Of a DNA stretch of 64,000 nucleotides, positions 59,206-64,000 are shown in pieces (positions within the stretch are counted from its first letter, which is position 1; every line of letters begins with the position of its first letter). Under the pieces are notes generated by a model. The model was not told where the DNA came from, did no database searches, and saw only the letters and a list, made by a program, of their open reading frames with translations. Both the position numbers and the translations under genes were made by a program. The stretch comes from Alphaproteobacteria bacterium HGW-Alphaproteobacteria-4 (lineage in GTDB: Bacteria; Pseudomonadota; Alphaproteobacteria; Rhodobacterales; Rhodobacteraceae), in NCBI GenBank assembly GCA_002842855.1, contig PHEE01000015.1, positions 62,001-126,000 on the forward strand. Reading direction: 5' to 3'.

Positions 59206-61056
59206 CTATTGCATCTGCGCCTGAACCGCAGCAATTGCGGCGGCATCGATGCTCAACCCGGCATCGGCGAGCGCCGCACGGCCGTAGAGATCGACCAGAT
59301 CGCGTGCAAGCGACTGTTCGATCTGGGTTGCCAGCGCATCGCGCGCGGCAACGGCTGCGGCGTCATCGGCGGCGGGGGCGTGCACCGCGTCGAGAACCAG
59401 CACCAGAACCCGGCCTTCAGCGTCGATCACACGCGCTTCGCCGGGTTGCATGGTGAACGCGGTGTTGGCGACTGCGGCGGGCAGGCCTTCAAGGAAGCCG
59501 CCGCGCGGCAGATTGCCGACCGTGGTCGTGATCATTCCCTGCGCGCTCAGCGGCGCCCCGGCATTGACCGCGGCTACCGCCGCTTCGGCGCGCGCCAGCA
59601 AACGCGTGTGGGTCTCGTTCGCCGCCCAGGCGTCTCGAACCGCGTCGGCAACCTCTTCATAGGGGATCAGCGCGGGCGGGTTGATGGCGGTTACCTGAAA
59701 CGCATAGACGCCACCGTCATCAAGGTTGGCAAGCTCGGGGAAGTCGGCGGGGGTCGCGGCTGCAACTGCGGTGCGGAAGCCCTCGTAATCGGCAATTCCT
59801 TCGCGGGCGTCTGCCGAAAACCGGATCGTGCCCGCCTGCATCTCGGTTTCCTTGGCCATGTCTTCAAGCGTGGCGCCCCCGGCAAGCAGGTCGGCATACC
59901 CTTCGGCGCGCTCAGCCACCAAACGCCGCGCCGCGTCCATCGACGCCTCGGCAGCAAGCATTTCGCGCGCCTCTTCGAACGGAATTTCCTGCGCCGCGAG
60001 CACTGCGTTCACCGCATAAAGCGCCGGGCCAAAGTCTGAGGGCAGGGGGCCAAGCAGCGCTGGCGCTTCGGCGGCAAAGACCGCCTCGCCTGCGGCACCC
60101 AGGTCCTGTTTGGCGACATCGCCCAGGTCAACATCCTCGCGCGTCAGCCCACGCTCGGTGACCAGATCGGAGAACGTGGCCTGCCCGGCATCGAAGCGGG
60201 CCTTTGCGGCAACGGCAGCGGCCTCGCTCGGGTACACCAGTTGCTCGACCAGACGCCGCTCGCCGAACACAAATTCGCTGATCCGCGACTGGTACAGCGC
60301 GCGCAAGGCGGTGTCATCGGGCGTGGCTTCATCGCGCAGCATCGCGGGCGTCAGCCAGATGTAGGAAATATCACGTGTCTCGGGGCTGGTGAAGGCCTCG
60401 GGGTGCGCGGCGTGAAAGGCGCGCAGGTCGGCTTCGGTCGGCTCGGGCAATGCCTCGGTCAGATCGGCCGCGATCAGTTCGGCGTGGCTCAGGCTGCGGG
60501 TTTCGGCCTGCCATGCGGCCAGGGTTTGCGCCAGCACCGCAGGCGCCTTGATGCCGCCGACCACCGCCGCCAGCAACACCGAGCGCGCGGTGTCGGCGCG
60601 CAGCGCCGTCTCGAACTGGGTTTCGGTCAACCCCTGCTGGCGCAGCGTCAGGGTGTAGTTCTGGCGGTCAAATCTGCCATCGAGGCCACGAAAGGCGCCC
60701 GCACCAAGGATCTGGCGCCGGACTTCCTCATCGCCCGCCGAAATCCCGATTTGCGCGGCCTGATCGTCGAGCGCGGCATTGGTGAAAAGCTGCGCCTGCA
60801 CAGCGCGGTCAAGGCCAAAGGCGGTGGCCATTTCCAGCGTGATCTGCTGGCCCACCTGCGCCGAAAATGCGTTGATCTCGTTGGAAAGGGCGCGGGCATA
60901 GTCGTTGACCGAAACCTCGGTGTCGCCGACCTTGCCAATCGCCCGGATCGAACCCGAGAAATTGGTCAGCCCAAAGCCGCCCAGCCCCAGCACCAGAAGC
61001 GCCATCAGCACCCAGACGATGGTGTTCCTGCCTTTTGAACGCAACGGGCTCGACAT
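59206..61056 (-). CDS. periplasmic peptidyl-prolyl isomerase/chaperone, PpiD-like
   Basis: The start at 61056 has GAAAGG at good spacing (GTG 61062 is possible) and gives 616 residues. A short cytoplasmic tail and one helix (about 12-32) precede a SurA_N_3-type chaperone domain (about 35-180) and a parvulin-like domain in the middle; the arrangement is that of PpiD. It helps outer-membrane and periplasmic protein folding near the Sec translocon. Confidence 0.9.
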   Translation of the reverse strand: MSSPLRSKGRNTIVWVLMALLVLGLGGFGLTNFSGSIRAIGKVGDTEVSVNDYARALSNEINAFSAQVGQQITLEMATAFGLDRAVQAQLFTNAALDDQAAQIGISAGDEEVRRQILGAGAFRGLDGRFDRQNYTLTLRQQGLTETQFETALRADTARSVLLAAVVGGIKAPAVLAQTLAAWQAETRSLSHAELIAADLTEALPEPTEADLRAFHAAHPEAFTSPETRDISYIWLTPAMLRDEATPDDTALRALYQSRISEFVFGERRLVEQLVYPSEAAAVAAKARFDAGQATFSDLVTERGLTREDVDLGDVAKQDLGAAGEAVFAAEAPALLGPLPSDFGPALYAVNAVLAAQEIPFEEAREMLAAEASMDAARRLVAERAEGYADLLAGGATLEDMAKETEMQAGTIRFSADAREGIADYEGFRTAVAAATPADFPELANLDDGGVYAFQVTAINPPALIPYEEVADAVRDAWAANETHTRLLARAEAAVAAVNAGAPLSAQGMITTTVGNLPRGGFLEGLPAAVANTAFTMQPGEARVIDAEGRVLVLVLDAVHAPAADDAAAVAARDALATQIEQSLARDLVDLYGRAALADAGLSIDAAAIAAVQAQMQ

Positions 61057-61123
61057 GGGCACAGGCCTTTCGCAGAAGTGACGTTTGGCGGTGTTTAGGC
61101 GTTCGTGCGCGCGCGGGCAAGGC

Positions 61124-62299
61124 TCAGATGGTCAGCGCGGCCAAGCGCCCCATCAACTGCCCGATCCCCGCCACATCGACATTTGCAAAAGCGATGCGCA
61201 GCTGTTGCGTGCCCTCGCCCTCGGGCATGAACATCGTGCCGGGCAGCAGCAGCACCCCTGCCTCGCGCACCAAAGCGCGCGCAAACAGGGGCGAGGGCAG
61301 CCGCGAGGGGTGTTCGACATAGGCGAAATAGGCGCCGACCCCCAGTGTGCTCCAGCCTGGCAGGGCGGCCAACCCCGCATGCATCGCGGCGCGGCGCGCG
61401 AGAATCTCGCTGCGTTCGCCCGCCACCCACTCCGCCAGGTTGCGCATCCCCCAAAGGGCCGCAATCTGACCAAGCTGGCCGGGGCAGATGGCGACCGTAT
61501 CAAGGAACTTCTCGACCTCGGCCAGCCGCGCCCGGCTTGCAACCATCGCCCCGACCCGGTGCCCGGTCAGCCGATAGGCCTTGGAGAACGAATAGAGGTG
61601 GATGAAACCGTCATCCCAGTCGGGGTCGGTGAACAGATCATGCGGCGCCCCGTCGCGGCTGTCAAAATCGCGGTAGGTTTCATCGACGATCAGCGCAATT
61701 CCACGCGCCCGCGCCAGATCGCGGAATGCGCGGAGCGTCTTGGCCGGGTATTCCACCCCGCCGGGGTTATTGGGGCTGACCAGCACGATTGCGCGCGTCG
61801 CCGGAGTAATCAGCGCTGCCGCCGCATTGGCGTCGGGGATCAGCCCCGGCCCGGTGGCAAGCGGCACCGCCTGCACGCCTTGCATGTCGAGCCACATTTT
61901 ATGGTTGAAATACCATGGGGTTGGCAGAATAACTTCATCTCCTGCGCCAGCCAGTGTCGCCATTATCGCGCAAAACGCCTGATTGCAGCCCTGCGTGATC
62001 GCCACCTGTGCCGGGCCAATAGCGCCGCCATAGGCGACCGACCATTGCGCCGCGATTTCCTCGCGCAACGCGCCCATCCCCAACACCGGGCCATAAAGAT
62101 GCGCCTGCGGCTCGCCAAGCGCGGCCTCGGCAATCGCCTGGCGCAGCGCCAGCGGCGGCGGCTCGACCGGTGCGGCCTGGCTGACGTTGATCAACGGCCG
62201 GTCGGGTGCAAACACCACCCCTTCCAGCCAGCGCCGCGCCTCCATCACCGGCGGCGCAAAGGTGCCAGCAATCGCCGGGTTCAAAGGTCTCACCGCCAT
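61124..62299 (-). CDS. class I/II PLP-dependent aminotransferase
   Basis: The 391-residue protein has NVSQAAPVEPPP, VSPNNPGGVEYP, VDETYRDFDSRDG and the PLP lysine in YSFSKAYRLTGHRVGAM. It belongs to the aspartate-aminotransferase fold; substrate is unknown. It shares family but is not closely similar to the aminotransferase at 22182. Confidence 0.9.
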   Translation of the reverse strand: MAVRPLNPAIAGTFAPPVMEARRWLEGVVFAPDRPLINVSQAAPVEPPPLALRQAIAEAALGEPQAHLYGPVLGMGALREEIAAQWSVAYGGAIGPAQVAITQGCNQAFCAIMATLAGAGDEVILPTPWYFNHKMWLDMQGVQAVPLATGPGLIPDANAAAALITPATRAIVLVSPNNPGGVEYPAKTLRAFRDLARARGIALIVDETYRDFDSRDGAPHDLFTDPDWDDGFIHLYSFSKAYRLTGHRVGAMVASRARLAEVEKFLDTVAICPGQLGQIAALWGMRNLAEWVAGERSEILARRAAMHAGLAALPGWSTLGVGAYFAYVEHPSRLPSPLFARALVREAGVLLLPGTMFMPEGEGTQQLRIAFANVDVAGIGQLMGRLAALTI

Positions 62300-62326
62300 C
62301 GCGCCGCTCCTCCGTCTTCAACGTCC

Positions 62327-62370
62327 AAATACCCTCGGGGGTCCGGGGGCAGACGGCCCCCGGCTTTGCC
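62327..62370 (-). repeat. intergenic hairpin-TATTT repeat, copy 4
   Basis: On the minus strand an 8-bp stem (62356-62363 with 62343-62350) is followed by ACCCCCGAGGGTATTTGG. The hairpin begins 8 bases after the DUF2127 gene stop and lies before the next co-directional gene. Confidence 0.75.
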
Positions 62371-62371
62371 G

Positions 62372-62860
62372 TCAGCCGCGCCGCGCGGCTTTGAGAGCTT
62401 TATATTCCTGCAAGACCAGCCAGATCACCACAAGGTCAAACAGCGACAGCGCCAGCATTGCGATGCTGCCGGTGGCCCAGAAATGCTCCAGCTGCCACGC
62501 GATGAACCCGGCCAGCACCAACACCGACGCCGGATAGGCCCAGCCGATCCCCGCCATCAGCCCGGCCACCACCGCCAGTTTCAGCGCGCCGTGGCCGATC
62601 AAGTAGAGCGCCCAGAAGTGCTGCGTCTCGATCGAAAACCCGCGTGCCAGCGCAAGCGCCCACCCGGCCACGAGGTCAGATGGGTCTTCGCTCAATTCGG
62701 CCTGCGTCAGCGTCTGCGCCATCCGCCGCACCCAATCGGCGTGGATCAGCCAGATGCCCAGCCCCGAAATCAATTCGCCTGCCGCGAACAGCCCCTTGAG
62801 CACGATGCTCGCTTCAAAAAGCGCGTGCAGGCGGCGCCGGGTGGGGCTGGCAGCGGACAT
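62372..62860 (-). CDS. DUF2127 membrane protein
   Basis: The 162-residue protein shows four hydrophobic helices and the DUF2127 pattern (LHALFEASIVLKGLFAAGEL; ALYLIGHGALKLAVVAGL). Function is unknown. It lies 5 bp downstream of gpt. Confidence 0.88.
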   Translation of the reverse strand: MSAASPTRRRLHALFEASIVLKGLFAAGELISGLGIWLIHADWVRRMAQTLTQAELSEDPSDLVAGWALALARGFSIETQHFWALYLIGHGALKLAVVAGLMAGIGWAYPASVLVLAGFIAWQLEHFWATGSIAMLALSLFDLVVIWLVLQEYKALKAARRG

Positions 62861-62865
62861 CGCGG

Positions 62866-63372
62866 TCAGTCGGTACCGCGAAACGGTTGCACGTATTGCA
62901 GCGCCATGTCCCAGGGAAAGAAGATCCAGGTGTCCTGACTTACTTCGGTGATGTAGGTATCGACCAGCGGCTTGCCCTTGGGCTTGGCGTAAACAGTGGC
63001 GAAATGCGCGCGCGGGTAAAGGCGGCGCACCAGTTCCAGCGTCTTGCCGGTGTCGACAAGGTCATCGACGATCAATATCCCCTCGCCGTCGCGCATCAGG
63101 TCGGCCTGCGGGCTTTTGGTCACCTTCGCCTCGGGCGCCTGCGCCTGATGGCTGTAGCTTTTTACCGAAACGGTATCGACCACGCGGATGTCCAGCTCGC
63201 GCGCCACGATCATGGCAGGAACCAGACCGCCGCGGGTGATGCCGACCACCGCCCGCCAGGCGCCATTGTCGGGCCCTTTGCCATCCAGCCGCCAGGCCAG
63301 CGCGCGGGCGTCTCGGTGCAACTGGTCCCAGCTGACGTGAAAGCCCTTTTCATGCGGCAAACGCTCGGTCAT
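62866..63372 (-). CDS. gpt: xanthine phosphoribosyltransferase
   Basis: The start at 63372 sits behind a perfect AAGGAGG and gives 168 residues. The PRPP loop is [25 protein letters not shown] and [11 protein letters not shown] fit the Gpt family. It salvages xanthine and guanine. It starts 1 base after the fabI stop. Confidence 0.94.
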   Translation of the reverse strand: MTERLPHEKGFHVSWDQLHRDARALAWRLDGKGPDNGAWRAVVGITRGGLVPAMIVARELDIRVVDTVSVKSYSHQAQAPEAKVTKSPQADLMRDGEGILIVDDLVDTGKTLELVRRLYPRAHFATVYAKPKGKPLVDTYITEVSQDTWIFFPWDMALQYVQPFRGTD

Positions 63373-63373
63373 C

Positions 63374-64000
63374 TCAGGCCTCCTTGCCGTTTCGTCCATG
63401 CGAGGTATCAATATCGGGCGCATCGACGGCTTTCATGCCGACCACATGGTAGCCCGCATCGACATGCAGCACCTCGCCGGTAGTGCCCGATCCGAGATCG
63501 GACAAAAGGTAGAGCGCGGCCTTGCCGACCTCTTCCTGTGTGACGTTGCGGCGCAAGGGGCTGTTGAGTTCGTTCCATTTCATGATGTAGCGAAAATCGC
63601 CGATGCCGCTGGCGGCAAGGGTCTTGATCGGCCCGGCGGAAATGGCGTTGCAGCGGATGCCATCTTTGCCAAGGTCTTCGGCGATGTAGCGCACGCTGGC
63701 CTCCAGCGCCGCCTTGGCAAGCCCCATGACATTGTAATGCGGCATCACCCGCTCGGCGCCATAATAGGTCAGCGTCAGCAGGCTGCCGCCCGGCCCCATC
63801 ATCGCCGCGGCGCGCTGGCAAACTGCGGTGAAGGAATAGACAGAAATATCCATGGTCATGCGAAAATTCGCAGCACTGGTATCGACGTAGCGCCCGCGCA
63901 GCTCGGCCTTGTCGGAAAACCCGATCGCGTGCACCACGAAATCGAGGCTGCCCCAGACCGCCTTTAGATGCGCGAACAACGCATCAAGCGAGCCTTCGTC
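63374..64000 (-). CDS. fabI: enoyl-ACP reductase FabI, 5' part outside the window
   Basis: 209 codons from the middle and end of an enoyl-ACP reductase reach the window edge in frame. [20 protein letters not shown], then the catalytic Tyr-x6-Lys in [17 protein letters not shown], and [15 protein letters not shown] are FabI hallmarks. The N-terminal cofactor loop is missing because the sequence ends. It reduces enoyl-ACP in fatty acid synthesis and heads the transcript with gpt. Confidence 0.95.
   Translation of the reverse strand, partial: DEGSLDALFAHLKAVWGSLDFVVHAIGFSDKAELRGRYVDTSAANFRMTMDISVYSFTAVCQRAAAMMGPGGSLLTLTYYGAERVMPHYNVMGLAKAALEASVRYIAEDLGKDGIRCNAISAGPIKTLAASGIGDFRYIMKWNELNSPLRRNVTQEEVGKAALYLLSDLGSGTTGEVLHVDAGYHVVGMKAVDAPDIDTSHGRNGKEA

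Overview
The window is a 64 kb piece of a GC-rich alphaproteobacterial chromosome, most likely from the Rhodobacterales. Three things point there: SOS boxes of the alphaproteobacterial type (GTTC-N7-GTTC) at recA and lexA, a CckA-type hybrid kinase with a CtrA box in front of it, and a housekeeping order (gltA-gltX / comEC / lexA-moeA-moaC-trpC-trpD-trpG / trpE-ppiD) that I recall from that order. This placement is from family knowledge, not from a search.

Region 1 (1-16.7 kb) is a nearly complete uptake hydrogenase locus of the Hyb type. A truncated SulP permease gene opens the window. Then come hupE (nickel uptake) and a membrane-anchored monohaem cytochrome c, both leftward; a Crp/Fnr-family regulator, rightward; and a long rightward run hybO-hybA-hybB-hybC-hybD-(hypC paralogue)-hybE-hypF-hupK-hypA-hypB-hypC-hypD-hypE. 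The run encodes the periplasmic NiFe heterodimer, its ferredoxin-like and membrane quinone-reducing partners, the maturation endopeptidase, and the machinery that builds the Ni-Fe(CN)2CO site. A 24-bp sequence occurs twice in inverted orientation, once in front of the cytochrome/hupE unit and once in front of hybO, with the regulator gene between the copies. Its core is a TTGAC-N4-GTCAT palindrome that fits the regulator's FNR-like recognition helix. hybA has its Tat signal peptide in one frame and its iron-sulfur body in another.

Region 2 (16.7-17.8 kb) is a scar: a decayed, truncated IS110-type transposase, about 440 bp with no recognisable gene, and tRNA-Ser(CGA), whose 3' end faces the hydrogenase cluster. 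This is compatible with the cluster lying on a tRNA-associated island.

Region 3 (17.8-33.6 kb) carries ordinary metabolic and transport genes: two short operons with an SDR, a TPM protein and a PLP decarboxylase; an Lrp-LysE pair; an aminotransferase; PPK2-TetR; a leftward run of a P-loop ATPase, metAA and an alpha/beta hydrolase; two EamA transporters; a SLAC1/TehA-type channel; guaB; and rsmB.

Region 4 (33.6-64 kb) is core genome: cckA, a small sulfotransferase-like gene, recA, alaS, the surE-pcm-LysM/M23 block, bioY, gltA, gltX, comEC, lexA, molybdenum-cofactor genes moaC/moeA fused to the trpGDC operon, trpE with ppiD, and finally aminotransferase, DUF2127, gpt and the 3' part of fabI. 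Regulatory sequences are readable here: LexA boxes at recA and lexA, a perfect CtrA box at cckA, a near-perfect one at comEC, and a palindrome inside the bioY promoter. A hairpin-plus-TATTT repeat occurs after stop codons at four places, with a fifth variant.
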